A stretch of DNA of 64,000 nt from Neobacillus sp. Marseille-Q6967 (GCF_946151075.1 NZ_CAMGZB010000001.1:1540001-1604000); one strand, 5' to 3'; positions 44,747 through 54,609 are shown, counted from the first letter of the stretch. Notes: generated from the sequence alone by a model not told the origin. Numbers and translations: made by a program.

Positions 44747-45541
44747 CTATATTACCTGTTGGATCGGATTTTTTGTCTCGCTTGTATCTTTATTTTTCTT
44801 GATTAAATCAAGAATTTCTCGCTTATATTGATTAAAGATAGGGGATGTTGTGTCCCTTGGGCGGCTCATATCAAGGTCGATAATCTTATTCACTCTGCCT
44901 GGACGATTGCTAAGCACAATAATTTTCGTACCAAGAATTAACGCCTCTTCAACCGAATGGGTAACAAAAATGATGGTCCGCTTATGCTCCTGCCATATCC
45001 GAGCCAGTTCCTCCTGCATGTCTGCTTTCGTGAAAGGATCAAGGGCTGCGAACGGTTCATCCATTAAGATTAAGGATGGGTTTTGGAGTAATGCTCTTGC
45101 GATGCCGACGCGTTGATTCATACCACCTGACAGCTCATGCGGATAGTGGTTTTCAAATCCTGTCAGTCCGACCATATCAATATATTTTTGTGCTTCTTCT
45201 TTTTGCGTTTGTCTGTTTGCTCCTTTTAGTTTTAAATGAAAGGAGATATTTTTGGAGACTGTTAACCATGGCATGAGAGTTGCCTGTTGAAAGACCATCC
45301 CGCGGTCCGCGCCCATTCCTTCGATTTTTTTTCCGTTTACTAAGATTTCTCCTGCAGTCGGTTTTTCAAAACCAGCGATCATATTGAGGAGGGTAGACTT
45401 TCCACAGCCGCTTCCCCCAAGCAGGCAGACAAACTCATTTTCTTCAATGTTAAAATGGATATTGGATAACGCGGTTACGGATGAACCACGCTTGTCGTCC
45501 TTAAATACTTTTTCCACATTTTTCACTTCTAAAAATGCCAT
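44747..45541 (-). CDS. ABC transporter ATP-binding protein (SsuB/TauB/NrtD family)
   Basis: 264 aa. Walker A GGSGCGKST, signature LSGGMNQRVGIARAL, Walker B LILMDEPFAALD, H-loop FVTHSVEEA. It energises the adjacent permease and binding protein. Confidence 0.88.
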   Translation of the reverse strand: MAFLEVKNVEKVFKDDKRGSSVTALSNIHFNIEENEFVCLLGGSGCGKSTLLNMIAGFEKPTAGEILVNGKKIEGMGADRGMVFQQATLMPWLTVSKNISFHLKLKGANRQTQKEEAQKYIDMVGLTGFENHYPHELSGGMNQRVGIARALLQNPSLILMDEPFAALDPFTKADMQEELARIWQEHKRTIIFVTHSVEEALILGTKIIVLSNRPGRVNKIIDLDMSRPRDTTSPIFNQYKREILDLIKKNKDTSETKNPIQQVI

Positions 45542-45555
45542 CTAAACATCACCCC

Positions 45556-46371
45556 TTATGATTGTGTGCTTTCTATTGAAACTCCACGCTGCCAAGGTAA
45601 CACTGCTGCAATAATTTTTTTCAAAAGGAAATCGGTGAAAAATCCAAGGAGCCCAATACTTATCATTGCTGAAATAACTAGGTCGTAGCGAAGGAAGTAA
45701 TAAGAATCCCAGAGTACATATCCTAAACCACTTTGGACCGCAATCATTTCAGCCGTTACGGTCAGCATCCATGCTGAACCCACACCAATTCTCATTCCGG
45801 AAAAAATACTTGGAAGTGCCGCTGGAAGGATTACGAAGCGTAAAAGATGCCACTGATTAGCGCCCATCATCCCGCCAGCCCGGACCAAATTCTTATCAAT
45901 GGTTCGGACACCGTGAATCGTGTTTACCAATATCGGAAAGAAGGAAGCCAAAAAAACTAGAAAAATGGCTGGCCGATCGGCAATCCCGAACCAGATAATG
46001 GCGAGGGGAATCCACGCAACAGGCGGAATGGGACGAAGGACTTGTATAGTGGGTTCCAATAATTTCTCTGCAAATTTAGACCAGCCAATGATAATGCCGA
46101 TCGTTACAGCACTTATAACAGCTAAACTATAACCAGCTATGACACGCCATGCGCTGCTGCCTGCATCCTTCATCCATTGACCGCTGTTTGCTTCTGCTGC
46201 ACCTGTAGTCCCTAAGATCCAATCACTCATGGATGCAAGTATTCTAGATGGTGTAGGTAATAGTGCACTAGATACATAGCCTAATCGGGAAAGGATTTCC
46301 CAAATGACGATAATGCCAAGAGGAACCACTATTTTGGTTGAAAAGGACTTTGCCGTTTGTTTAAGCTTCAT
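45556..46371 (-). CDS. ABC transporter permease (SsuC/TauC family)
   Basis: 271 aa with six membrane segments and the loop VRAGGMMGANQWHLLRFVILPAALPSI. Sits 14 nt from the ATPase gene. Confidence 0.87.
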   Translation of the reverse strand: MKLKQTAKSFSTKIVVPLGIIVIWEILSRLGYVSSALLPTPSRILASMSDWILGTTGAAEANSGQWMKDAGSSAWRVIAGYSLAVISAVTIGIIIGWSKFAEKLLEPTIQVLRPIPPVAWIPLAIIWFGIADRPAIFLVFLASFFPILVNTIHGVRTIDKNLVRAGGMMGANQWHLLRFVILPAALPSIFSGMRIGVGSAWMLTVTAEMIAVQSGLGYVLWDSYYFLRYDLVISAMISIGLLGFFTDFLLKKIIAAVLPWQRGVSIESTQS

Positions 46372-46462
46372 TTTCTTTCCTCCTATCTTTTATAGAGCTA
46401 GTTTTTCAGATAGTAGTAGCGGTGGAAAGCCGCCACTATCCGAAATTTATTAGAGAGTTTGA

Positions 46463-47533
46463 TTATTCTTTTCCAAGCTCTTTTTCCGTCTTACCCGTAG
46501 CCTTTGCCAAGAAACGATAGTCCATATTTTTCTCTGCTTTTTCCGTTACATCGGTTTGAATGTAATTCAGGTCCTTCATCATTTTCGCAATCGCAAGGGT
46601 TTCCTTAAGATGCATATGGTAATCCGGTGAAGAGTTTTTCAGGGCCTCTTTTCCTACATCTTGGGACAATGATGTCTTTTCACTGATCACATCAAGCCAA
46701 AGTTGGTTATCCTGTTTTAAATCGTCTACCAATTTCACGATTCCGCTTACTACTTCTTGTAGCTCTGCTTCATGTTCTTTTATGACTTCGGAACGTGTCA
46801 CAATTAAGTTCGTCAAATTCCCTGCAGCTTGATCGTATGGGTAGGCAAAATGTTTACCAGATTGATTCAGGCGAATTTGGGAAGCGAACGGTTCAACAGT
46901 TGAGATGACGTCGACTTGACCGCTTTCTAATGCACTGGCATGGTCAGCTGGATTCGCGATATTGATAAACTCAATATCTTTAACAGGGTCGATACCGTGT
47001 TTCATAAACTCCCCGCGCATGTGAATATCCTGTGCATTCCCGCGGGATGCAGCTATTTTTAGTTTTTCGCCGGATTTCTTACGATCCTCAATCAGTTTCT
47101 TAAAACCTTCCCAGTCGTCCTCTTTAAGGGATACACCGTTTCCAACCAATATTTCGGAACCGCCATTAATCTGACCGGATATGGCTACTAAGTCTAAGCC
47201 TTTATCAAGAGCGGTTATGTAGTGAAGATACGTTACTTGCGCTACGTCTAAACTACCAGAGACTAGAGCTGTCAGGACATCGTTACCAGATGGGAAATTT
47301 TTTGCATCCACCTTTACATTTTCAACATAATCAGGTGTTAAGGACATCGCTAAACAGTGAGCACATGTTGCATAACCAAGTTTGATTTCAGCAGTTTCAT
47401 CTGTCTTCTGTCTGTTGCCTTCTGTCGACACTTTTGAAGAATCAGAGGTGGAGCTTTCTTGGGAAGCACCGCAAGCACTAAGGACGATAAGAATGACACT
47501 GCTTAACATCAACCACAACCATTTCTTTTTCAT
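46463..47533 (-). CDS. ABC transporter substrate-binding lipoprotein (NMT1/SsuA-like)
   Basis: 356 aa. Lipoprotein signal (VILIVLSACG), then a type 2 binding fold (IKLGYATCAHCLAMSLTPDYVE, FPSGNDVLTALVSGSLDVAQV, SALESGQVDVISTVEPFA). Its family binds sulfonates, nitrate or pyrimidine-like compounds. Neighbours suggest an N-rich amide or ureide. Start at 47533 is supported by AAGGGTGG; the frame is open to 47590. Confidence 0.85.
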   Translation of the reverse strand: MKKKWLWLMLSSVILIVLSACGASQESSTSDSSKVSTEGNRQKTDETAEIKLGYATCAHCLAMSLTPDYVENVKVDAKNFPSGNDVLTALVSGSLDVAQVTYLHYITALDKGLDLVAISGQINGGSEILVGNGVSLKEDDWEGFKKLIEDRKKSGEKLKIAASRGNAQDIHMRGEFMKHGIDPVKDIEFINIANPADHASALESGQVDVISTVEPFASQIRLNQSGKHFAYPYDQAAGNLTNLIVTRSEVIKEHEAELQEVVSGIVKLVDDLKQDNQLWLDVISEKTSLSQDVGKEALKNSSPDYHMHLKETLAIAKMMKDLNYIQTDVTEKAEKNMDYRFLAKATGKTEKELGKE

Positions 47534-47669
47534 AAAAAACCACCCTTTCGGAAAACAAGTTTTGTTTTCGCTGAATTTTGAGTTAATCATGCTCCTTGAA
47601 TGGGCCTTGTGACAAGTAACTTGTGAGGTTATATAACAGGGAATTTTATTGATTTTTTAGAAAAGTCGG

Positions 47670-48878
47670 TTAATAAGCGAGCTGGTGCAAGGCTTCCGTG
47701 AGGACTTCGATTCCTTTTTCTAATGCAAATTCGGTTGTATATTCAAGGGGTGAATGACTGATCCCTGATTGACTTGGAACAAATATCATTGCGGTTGGAA
47801 CAACAGGTGCCACAACTTGGGCATCATGAGCCGCCCCGCTATGCATGAGTTTGTATGGGATTTCTTTTCGTTCGCAGCTTTCTGACAAGAGCTTGATGAT
47901 TTTTTCGTCCATGGAGACAGGTTCTGAAGTAAACCAGGGCTCAATTTGGACATCGACCTTTTGTTGATTTGCAATGCTGTGGATTTTTGTTGCTGCGAGT
48001 CTGGTCATATTCTCTAATGCGTACTGATGGGTATGGCGAATATCTAGTGTAAATGTTGCTTTTCCAGGAACGACATTTGAAATGTTTGGTTCTAACTCCA
48101 ATTTCCCTACTGTCGCAACAAGAGGGTCGCCAGCTTCATCAGCCAGCGTTAGGATCCGGCTAATTATCATGCTTGCAGCCTTCATGGCGTCTCGGCGGTA
48201 ACTCATGGGAGTGGTTCCCGCATGATTGGTTTCTCCAAGTACAGTTACAAGGAATCTGCGCTGGCCGACAATACTGTGAACTACTCCAATTTCTTTGTTT
48301 TCTGTTTCAAGAACGCTTCCTTGTTCAATATGCAGTTCAATAAAGGCTGTTACATTTTGTTTTGGTTCCTGTTTGCCTGAATATCCCAACTTCCTCATCG
48401 CATCCTTCAAGGAGATGCCATCAGCATCGGTTATGCCCTCGACATCCTTGAGTTTTGCTTGGCCAAACATGTTTCTGCTTCCCCACATGGCATATGGAAA
48501 GCGGCTTCCCTCTTCTTCAGCAAAGGCAGCCACCTGCAGCGTTTTTTTTGGCGGCCCGTATTTTTTGAGGAGGCTGATGATGGCCAGCGCCCCACCGATG
48601 ATTCCATATTGTCCGTCATAAATTCCGCCGCTGACGACGCTATCCAAATGAGAGCCGGTTAACACTATTTCATCTGGCACACTGGATCCTCTTATGCTCG
48701 CCAGCAAATTCCCAACCGCATCGATTTCGATCGAAAACCCTTCTTCCTCTAGCCACATTTTTAAAGCTAGCTGCGCTTGATGCCAAGCATCCGTATAGAC
48801 AAGTCTCGTGATCCCATTTTGGTCGTCTTTCCCATACTGAGACAGCCATTCTAACTTCTTCAGAACATGATGTTTCAT
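47670..48878 (-). CDS. Zn-dependent amidohydrolase of the allantoate / N-carbamoyl-amino-acid hydrolase family
   Basis: 402 aa, peptidase M20-type dinuclear fold. Metal and catalytic motifs: TGSHLDSVV, AEEEGSRFP, IELHIEQGSVLE, RDAMKAAS and a late HSGAAHDAQ with SQSGISHSP. It releases ammonia and CO2 or carbamoyl from allantoate or N-carbamoyl amino acids. First gene of the minus-strand operon, divergent from allB, which favours allantoate. ATG at 48878 chosen, with AAGGGTGG upstream; a TTG lies just before it. Confidence 0.82.
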   Translation of the reverse strand: MKHHVLKKLEWLSQYGKDDQNGITRLVYTDAWHQAQLALKMWLEEEGFSIEIDAVGNLLASIRGSSVPDEIVLTGSHLDSVVSGGIYDGQYGIIGGALAIISLLKKYGPPKKTLQVAAFAEEEGSRFPYAMWGSRNMFGQAKLKDVEGITDADGISLKDAMRKLGYSGKQEPKQNVTAFIELHIEQGSVLETENKEIGVVHSIVGQRRFLVTVLGETNHAGTTPMSYRRDAMKAASMIISRILTLADEAGDPLVATVGKLELEPNISNVVPGKATFTLDIRHTHQYALENMTRLAATKIHSIANQQKVDVQIEPWFTSEPVSMDEKIIKLLSESCERKEIPYKLMHSGAAHDAQVVAPVVPTAMIFVPSQSGISHSPLEYTTEFALEKGIEVLTEALHQLAY

Positions 48879-49050
48879 CAAACCACCCTTTCCAACTAAT
48901 TGTTTTTCTTGAAAATTTAGTTTCTATCATCGTACTGAAATTTTAATGTTGCAAGTTGTTTGGCAGATTGTCTTACAGAATACTTTAAAACTCTGAAACT
49001 TTTTTTTATGATAGGTGACAATATTAATTTTTCGAGGGGAGGAAGATAAA

Positions 49051-50427
49051 ATGACGGTAACAAAAATTATTACAAACGGAAAAATCGTTACACGAAATGG
49101 AATAGTGGAAGGGGAAATCGAGATTACAGAGGGCAAGATTTCTCTGATCGGATGTGCGATACCAAGAAAGGATCACATCGAGGTGATTGACGCAAAAGGA
49201 CAGTTTATCCTGCCAGGTATGATTGATACTCATGTTCATATTAACGAGCCTGGACGCACCGAATGGGAAGGCTTCAAAACGGGATCAAGTGCGCTTGCTG
49301 CAGGAGGAGTGACGACCTATATTGACATGCCTTTGAACGCATTACCTGCAACGACTACTAAGGATGCTCTTGAGGAAAAAATGAACCTTGCATCTGGAAA
49401 AAACTTTATTGATTATGCTTTTTACGGTGGATTGACTCCAGATAGTCTTGATCATTTAGAAGAACTCGCTGATGCCGGAGCGGTCGCGTTTAAATGTTTT
49501 CTCTCAACCTACCAAACCGATGTGCCGGGAGATTTCAGAAGTATTGATGATTATACCCTTCTGGAAGGGATGAAACGAATTGCTGCTCTTGAGAAGATCC
49601 TGCTGATTCATTGTGAAAATGACCAGGTCACGGATGGTTTAGAAAAGCAAAAAATAGCGGAGGGGAAAACGAGTACATACGACTTTGTTGATTCCCGGCC
49701 AATCCTTACAGAGGTAGAAGCGGTATCGCGCGTGATTTTGTTTGCGAAAGCGACAGGCTGTCGGGTCCATATTGTTCACGTCAGTTCTGCAGATGCGGTA
49801 GGGTTAATTGAGAAGGCGAAGCAGGAAGGTGTTAATATTACGCTTGAATCATGCCCTCATTATTTCGCTTTTAATGCAGATGACTTAGCACGTATTGGGG
49901 CAGTTGCAAAATGCCAGCCGCCACTCCGGTATGCAAATGAACAGGAAGCACTTTGGAAATGTCTGCTTGAAGGGAAAATTGACTGGATTAGTTCTGACCA
50001 TTCCCCATGTACCTTTGATTTAAAACAAGGATCGATCTTTGAGGCGCATGGAGGAATTTCGGGAGCACAGAACAGTGTTGACGTCATGTTTGATTTAGCA
50101 GTAAATAAACGAGGGTTAAGTGTGGTCGATTTTGCCAATCTGATTGCAACCCAGCCAGCCAAACGCTTTTCATTATTAGGTAAAGGTGAAATTGCAGTTG
50201 GTTTCGATGCTGACCTTATCTTCATCGATCCCAACAGGTCGTATATCATTCGTGCCGAAGACCTTTACTACAAAAACCCCCATAGTCCCTATATTGGAAT
50301 GGAAATAGGAACACGCATCACCAAAACAATCTTACGGGGGGAACCTGTCTTTAGTCTAGAGGAAGGAATTATCGGCGAACCGAAGGGAGAATGGGTGCCT
50401 GTCACCGCCCGAGTTTTGTCGAATTGA
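49051..50427 (+). CDS. allB: Allantoinase
   Basis: 458 aa cyclic amidohydrolase opening allantoin to allantoate. Dinuclear Zn motifs: GMIDTHVHINEPGRTEWEGF, carbamylated Lys in AVAFKCFLSTY, ILLIHCEND, RVHIVHVSS and WISSDHSPCT. Start at 49051 after GAGGGGAGGAAG. The last eleven codons (WVPVTARVLSN) lie inside a REP-like element (50394-50425), so the C-terminus appears to have been rewritten by repeat insertion. Divergent from the allantoate hydrolase-like gene. Confidence 0.88.
   Translation: MTVTKIITNGKIVTRNGIVEGEIEITEGKISLIGCAIPRKDHIEVIDAKGQFILPGMIDTHVHINEPGRTEWEGFKTGSSALAAGGVTTYIDMPLNALPATTTKDALEEKMNLASGKNFIDYAFYGGLTPDSLDHLEELADAGAVAFKCFLSTYQTDVPGDFRSIDDYTLLEGMKRIAALEKILLIHCENDQVTDGLEKQKIAEGKTSTYDFVDSRPILTEVEAVSRVILFAKATGCRVHIVHVSSADAVGLIEKAKQEGVNITLESCPHYFAFNADDLARIGAVAKCQPPLRYANEQEALWKCLLEGKIDWISSDHSPCTFDLKQGSIFEAHGGISGAQNSVDVMFDLAVNKRGLSVVDFANLIATQPAKRFSLLGKGEIAVGFDADLIFIDPNRSYIIRAEDLYYKNPHSPYIGMEIGTRITKTILRGEPVFSLEEGIIGEPKGEWVPVTARVLSN
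50394..50425 (+). repeat. REP-like dispersed element, copy 7, overlapping the allB 3' end
   Basis: GGTGCCTGTCACCGCCCGAG followed by TTTTGTCGAATT. One of the best-preserved copies; its CACC completes the GGTG-N5-CACC palindromic head. It encodes the end and part of the stop context of allB. Confidence 0.85.
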
Positions 50428-50440
50428 ATTGAACATAGAG

Positions 50441-50470
50441 GACATTGGGGATGCCCCGATGTCTTTTTTA
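50441..50470 (+). terminator. Terminator of allB
   Basis: GACATTGGGG-AT-GCCCCGATGTC stem followed by T6. Confidence 0.85.
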
Positions 50471-50678
50471 TTTTGGCTATGTTAAAGGCCATTGTTGATT
50501 TTGCATCGATGTTGATTGGAGCGGAAATCAACAGCCCAATTTAACAGAGGTTTATTTTTATAACGAGATTGTTAGGAATGATCTATGAAAATAATTAGCG
50601 CATGAGACTAAACCTCTGTAAATAAAATGGAGTGGGGTGGAAAGTTTTAATAAAGTTTGAATGAATGGTGGTTATGGA

Positions 50679-52457
50679 ATGAATGAATTGACCATAGACC
50701 CTTATTTTCATGTACGGACAGTAAAGTGTTTTGAATATGACCCGAGGGGAAAGAGGATTAGTTTTATTTCTGATTTTACCGGGGTCCCGCAGGTTTGGGG
50801 GCTTGAGCGAGGTGGGCGATGGCCTGCCCAAACCTCTTTCTCGATGAAAGGAATCACCTTTATTAAATATATTGCTAGTACATCAGATCTCTTGGTCGGG
50901 ATGGATACGGATGGGGATGAAAAGGAGCAATTGTACTTAATAAAGGAGAACGGTGATCAAATTCCACTGACAAACTCTCCTGAGCATCTTCATTTGTTTG
51001 GTGACAGCTCTCCTGATGGAAAATGGATTGCGTGGTCCAGCAACCGGCGGAATCCAGCCTTTTTGGACGTTTATATTCAGAATTTGGAGACTTTGGAAAT
51101 TCGCCGTGTTTTGACCGAGGATGGGACTTTTTATGTGGAAAAATGGTTTCCAGATGGGGATTCGTTATTGATTAAAAAAGTTAACGCTCCCCTTGATTAT
51201 GATTTAGGGGTACTATCACTCGAAACGGGTGAAATGGATTGGCTTACCAATCATCAGAGGGGAGCCGGCTATAAAGATGTTCATTTTAATAAGGACGGAG
51301 ATTTAATCTATTTATTAACCAATCAGGATAGGGAATTCTTTGGACTCGCTTGTATTCAGCTGGCGACGAAACAATTAATTTGGCTGGAACGGGGAATGTG
51401 GGATTTTGAAGATTTGACCATGAATAAAGAGAAAAATAAATTAGCGTTTGCAATGAATGAAGGGGGAATCTCGAAGGGGTATCTAGTAGATTTGAAGCGG
51501 AGTACCCTTTTTACGTGGGATACGCCAATGGGGGTTATTACCAATCTTAGATTTTCGCCCGATCATCAAAAACTTGCCTATGTGTTAAATGGACCTGCAA
51601 ATCCTTCTGATATTTGGGAGCTTGACCTGAAGACTCTCCAAGCAGAGCGGCTTACGCATGTTTCCCGGGCTCCGATTCTTGAGGAAAAGCTGGTTGAGCC
51701 TGAGCTTATAAACTATCCATCGTTTGATCAACTTTCCATTCCTGCATTTTATTACAAGCCGAGCGGGGCTTCCGGGAAATTTCCGGTTGTGATTTATATT
51801 CACGGGGGCCCGGAAAGTCAAAGTCGTGCGGCTTACAGCCCTTTTTTGCAGTTTTTATTAGAACAGGGATATGCTGTGGTCGCCCCGAATATTCGAGGCA
51901 GTACAGGGTACGGAAAAACCTACACCCAGCTGGACAATGGCCGGAAACGAATGGATGCGGTGAAGGATGTTATTTTTTTAATAGAATGGTTGAAAAAAAC
52001 AGGGGATATTGATCCCGAAAAAGTGGCGATCATGGGCGGAAGCTATGGGGGTTTTATGGTGCTGATGGCGATTAGCCATTATCCGGAGCTGTGGGCAGCA
52101 GCCATCGATGTCGTGGGAATGTCCAGTCTGCGAACGTTTCTGCAAACGACCAGTCCTTGGAGGAAAAAGCTGAGGGAGGCGGAATATGGAACAATTGAAA
52201 AAGACGGGGATTTTTTTGATAGAATTGACCCGTTGAATCATGCTGAAAAAATCAAAGCCCCTCTCATGGTGTTACATGGAGTTAACGACCCGCGTGTCTC
52301 GATTCAAGAATCCGAACAGATTGTAAAGAAGCTGAAGGGACGAAACCATCCCGTTGAATTCATCCGTATCGAAGAAGAAGGACACTCCATGGTGAAATTA
52401 AACAACAAACTGAACTCCTATACAAATATGGCTATATTTCTGAAAGAGTATTTGTAG
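50679..52457 (+). CDS. S9-family prolyl oligopeptidase/acylaminoacyl-peptidase-like serine hydrolase
   Basis: 592 aa. N-terminal beta-propeller-like region (about 1-340, repeats such as SPDGKWIAWSSNRRNPA and SPDHQKLAYVL) and a C-terminal alpha/beta hydrolase domain with nucleophile elbow GGSYGGF, Asp in HGVNDPRV and His in EEEGHSM. No signal peptide, so probably cytoplasmic peptide hydrolysis. ATG at 50679 chosen with GGTGG 7 nt upstream; an in-frame ATG at 50661 is possible. Confidence 0.85.
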   Translation: MNELTIDPYFHVRTVKCFEYDPRGKRISFISDFTGVPQVWGLERGGRWPAQTSFSMKGITFIKYIASTSDLLVGMDTDGDEKEQLYLIKENGDQIPLTNSPEHLHLFGDSSPDGKWIAWSSNRRNPAFLDVYIQNLETLEIRRVLTEDGTFYVEKWFPDGDSLLIKKVNAPLDYDLGVLSLETGEMDWLTNHQRGAGYKDVHFNKDGDLIYLLTNQDREFFGLACIQLATKQLIWLERGMWDFEDLTMNKEKNKLAFAMNEGGISKGYLVDLKRSTLFTWDTPMGVITNLRFSPDHQKLAYVLNGPANPSDIWELDLKTLQAERLTHVSRAPILEEKLVEPELINYPSFDQLSIPAFYYKPSGASGKFPVVIYIHGGPESQSRAAYSPFLQFLLEQGYAVVAPNIRGSTGYGKTYTQLDNGRKRMDAVKDVIFLIEWLKKTGDIDPEKVAIMGGSYGGFMVLMAISHYPELWAAAIDVVGMSSLRTFLQTTSPWRKKLREAEYGTIEKDGDFFDRIDPLNHAEKIKAPLMVLHGVNDPRVSIQESEQIVKKLKGRNHPVEFIRIEEEGHSMVKLNNKLNSYTNMAIFLKEYL

Positions 52458-52458
52458 G

Positions 52459-52489
52459 GGTGCCTGTCACCACCCAAAGTTTGTCGAAT
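52459..52489 (+). repeat. REP-like dispersed element, copy 8
   Basis: GGTGCCTGTCACCACCCAAAG then TTTGTCGAAT, starting 2 nt after the TAG stop of the S9 gene. Confidence 0.8.
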
Positions 52490-52505
52490 AGGATGTTTAA
52501 ACGAG

Positions 52506-52533
52506 TGGATACCTAAAAGGTGTCCATTTTTTT
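52506..52533 (+). terminator. Terminator of the S9 gene
   Basis: TGGATACC-TAAAA-GGTGTCCA stem followed by T7. Confidence 0.8.
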
Positions 52534-52605
52534 GTTTAATTACTTTTGGTATATGAAATACTGAATGTGTAAACTTCTATTTCATTATTCCTAGGAGTGG
52601 TCGAT

Positions 52606-53586
52606 ATGAATCGAAAGCATATAATTATTATTCACGGACGTGCGATGAAACCTCAACGTAAAGTAAAAGAAGAGCTAGTATTGACCTCCCTTGTGGAAGG
52701 TATAAGAAGAATTGATAAAAAAGTGGCAAAGGCCATTGAAGAAGAACAAATCAAAGTAACATTGATTTATTATGGTGATATCTCAAATGGAATAATGGTA
52801 AAAAAAAAACCGGAAGTAAAAAAAGGAATGGTTGAAATTGATGGTAAGTGGTATCTTCCTGATGACGCATATGATAAGCCTTTAAAGAAACTATTAAAGA
52901 GACCTTTAGAGGATCATACAGAAGATGATTATAGTAAGCTGTTAGAGAAGGAAGAAGGGAATAGAATAAAATTAGGAGATGATTTGGCTCCATTCGTTAG
53001 TCAGATCTTTGCTTCAGTAGGTGTTACTGAAAGGTTAATTGCAAAAAAATTACCTGATTTACATTCTTATTTAAATAGCCGTGTTGTCGGATCGGAAATA
53101 CGGGAAAGACTGCAATGTAAATTAAAGGAGGCATTTCTGGCAGGAGATGATATTGCACTTGTCTCTCATAGTATGGGGTGCATTGTAGCATATGATGTTT
53201 TATGGAAATTTTCACGAATGAGTGAATATCGGGATTTTTGGGATAAGAAAATACCGTTATGGATGACTTTGGGAAATCCGTTAGGTGAGGAAAGTGTTCA
53301 AGAAAGGGTATATGATGCTGATGAGCCTAAGGATGGAAAGTATCCAAAAAATATTATCAACTGGGTAAACATTAATGCAAAAGATGATTATATTGCACAT
53401 GATGGTGATATTGAAGATGACTTTGGTCAAATGAAAAGTAGAGATCTTATTAAAAAAATAGAAGATATTCCAAGAATCCACACTTTTTGGGTGGACGATG
53501 ATGGGAAATGTAATCCACATAAGTTATATGGATATTTAAATCATCCAACAGTAGCTGAAAAATTAATTAATTGGATATCTGATTAG
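52606..53586 (+). CDS. Alpha/beta-hydrolase-like protein, unassigned
   Basis: 326 aa, AT-richer and more charged than its neighbours. N-terminal KHIIIIHGRAM (oxyanion strand) and nucleophile elbow LVSHSMGCIVAYDVL near residue 190 mark a lipase/esterase-like fold. Downstream NINAKDDYIAHDGDIEDDF may hold the acid, and the HTFW/HKLYGYLNHP segments the His. Family and substrate not recognised. AGGAG sits 8 nt before the ATG; an in-frame GTG at 52597 overlaps the RBS. The codon bias suggests later acquisition. Confidence 0.6.
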   Translation: MNRKHIIIIHGRAMKPQRKVKEELVLTSLVEGIRRIDKKVAKAIEEEQIKVTLIYYGDISNGIMVKKKPEVKKGMVEIDGKWYLPDDAYDKPLKKLLKRPLEDHTEDDYSKLLEKEEGNRIKLGDDLAPFVSQIFASVGVTERLIAKKLPDLHSYLNSRVVGSEIRERLQCKLKEAFLAGDDIALVSHSMGCIVAYDVLWKFSRMSEYRDFWDKKIPLWMTLGNPLGEESVQERVYDADEPKDGKYPKNIINWVNINAKDDYIAHDGDIEDDFGQMKSRDLIKKIEDIPRIHTFWVDDDGKCNPHKLYGYLNHPTVAEKLINWISD

Positions 53587-53594
53587 GTGCCTGT
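53586..53594 (+). repeat. Truncated REP-like element after the hydrolase stop
   Basis: GGTGCCTGT begins at the last base of the TAG stop; the remainder is not conserved. Confidence 0.45.
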
Positions 53595-53639
53595 GTATTA
53601 TGTACTCAAAAGTAGGCAAAATACATTCGGATTTTATTT

Positions 53640-53676
53640 AAGGAATCAAGGCTGTTAAGCTTTGGTTCCTTTTCCT
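53640..53676 (+). terminator. Terminator of the alpha/beta hydrolase gene
   Basis: AAGGAATCAAGGCT ... AGCTTTGGTTCCTT hairpin, then TTTCC. Confidence 0.6.
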
Positions 53677-53719
53677 TCTCATCATCCTGAAATGTCTTTG
53701 GAGGGATTCAAACTAACGA

Positions 53720-53745
53720 AAAAACCCCTATTAGACGGGGTTTTC
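53720..53745 (-). terminator. Terminator of the membrane-cupredoxin gene
   Basis: AAAACCCC ... GGGGTTTT stem with T6 on the minus strand, 10 nt past the stop at 53755. Confidence 0.8.
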
Positions 53746-53754
53746 AAAATTTGT

Positions 53755-54609
53755 CTATTGAACTGTGATAGTGCCTTTGTACATATTCATTCCGCAGGCA
53801 TAATGGTAGGTTCCAGGCTTGAGGGATGGAATCGTAACATAGTTATCGGTATGAGCTTTTAAGGAAATATTAAACCCAAGTTCCTCTGATAAAACAATAC
53901 CAGTGCATCCAACCTCTTCTGTTTTAAAGTTAAGGATCGATGGAGTGCCGGCTTTGATTACTGTGTTATTCGGGGTGTATTCAGTAGGTTCAACAATAAT
54001 TTCATGGATCTCGTTACTGGTATCTTTAAATTCGATTTCTTCCACTTCTGTTGAAGCTTGTTCGGTCCCGTTTTTATATTCCCCGCCACTTCCGAATGCG
54101 AGAAAACCCATGAATAGTAACATCATAACTAAAAAAATAGGATTAGCTACTAAGGGTTTTTTACTCTGTGATTCCGGTTTGTTTGATTTTGTTTCTTCAC
54201 CGATTAAACGGATGAGTATTCCAATGACGGCAACAAACACGATGTCAATAAAGAAAACCATAACCTCTGTGGATTTAGGTTGTAACATCACGCCTAACAT
54301 GGAACCCATCATTCCACCCATTATTCCTGCTGTTAACCCGTCTAATGATGCCATAAGTGATACGGGTCTTCCTGTTATAAATCCAACTGCCATTCCTGTT
54401 GTCACCGAAATAATCGTTGGAATGGTCAAATCTTTATTTTCTAGAAGGGTACCTATAATGGTCCCAACAGCAATACTCACCATCATCGAGTTCGTCATAC
54501 TGATCATCATTCCGGTCATACAAGAAAGCCTATTCTTGTTTTGGAACGTATAAAAAACAACATAACTTGATAATAGAAAAACTAATACTAAACTAAAAAT
54601 CATTAACAT
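53755..54609 (-). CDS. Membrane protein with C-terminal cupredoxin domain
   Basis: 284 aa from the ATG at 54609. Four to five membrane segments; the first 150 residues are very Met-rich ([28 protein letters not shown]). An acidic linker leads to a C-terminal cupredoxin-like domain (about 200-284) with [15 protein letters not shown] and [12 protein letters not shown], which supply Cys, His and Met ligand candidates. Probably binds or moves copper at the membrane. Translation start is uncertain, because a REP-like element (54610-54640) occupies the usual RBS position. Confidence 0.65.
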   Translation of the reverse strand: MLMIFSLVLVFLLSSYVVFYTFQNKNRLSCMTGMMISMTNSMMVSIAVGTIIGTLLENKDLTIPTIISVTTGMAVGFITGRPVSLMASLDGLTAGIMGGMMGSMLGVMLQPKSTEVMVFFIDIVFVAVIGILIRLIGEETKSNKPESQSKKPLVANPIFLVMMLLFMGFLAFGSGGEYKNGTEQASTEVEEIEFKDTSNEIHEIIVEPTEYTPNNTVIKAGTPSILNFKTEEVGCTGIVLSEELGFNISLKAHTDNYVTIPSLKPGTYHYACGMNMYKGTITVQ

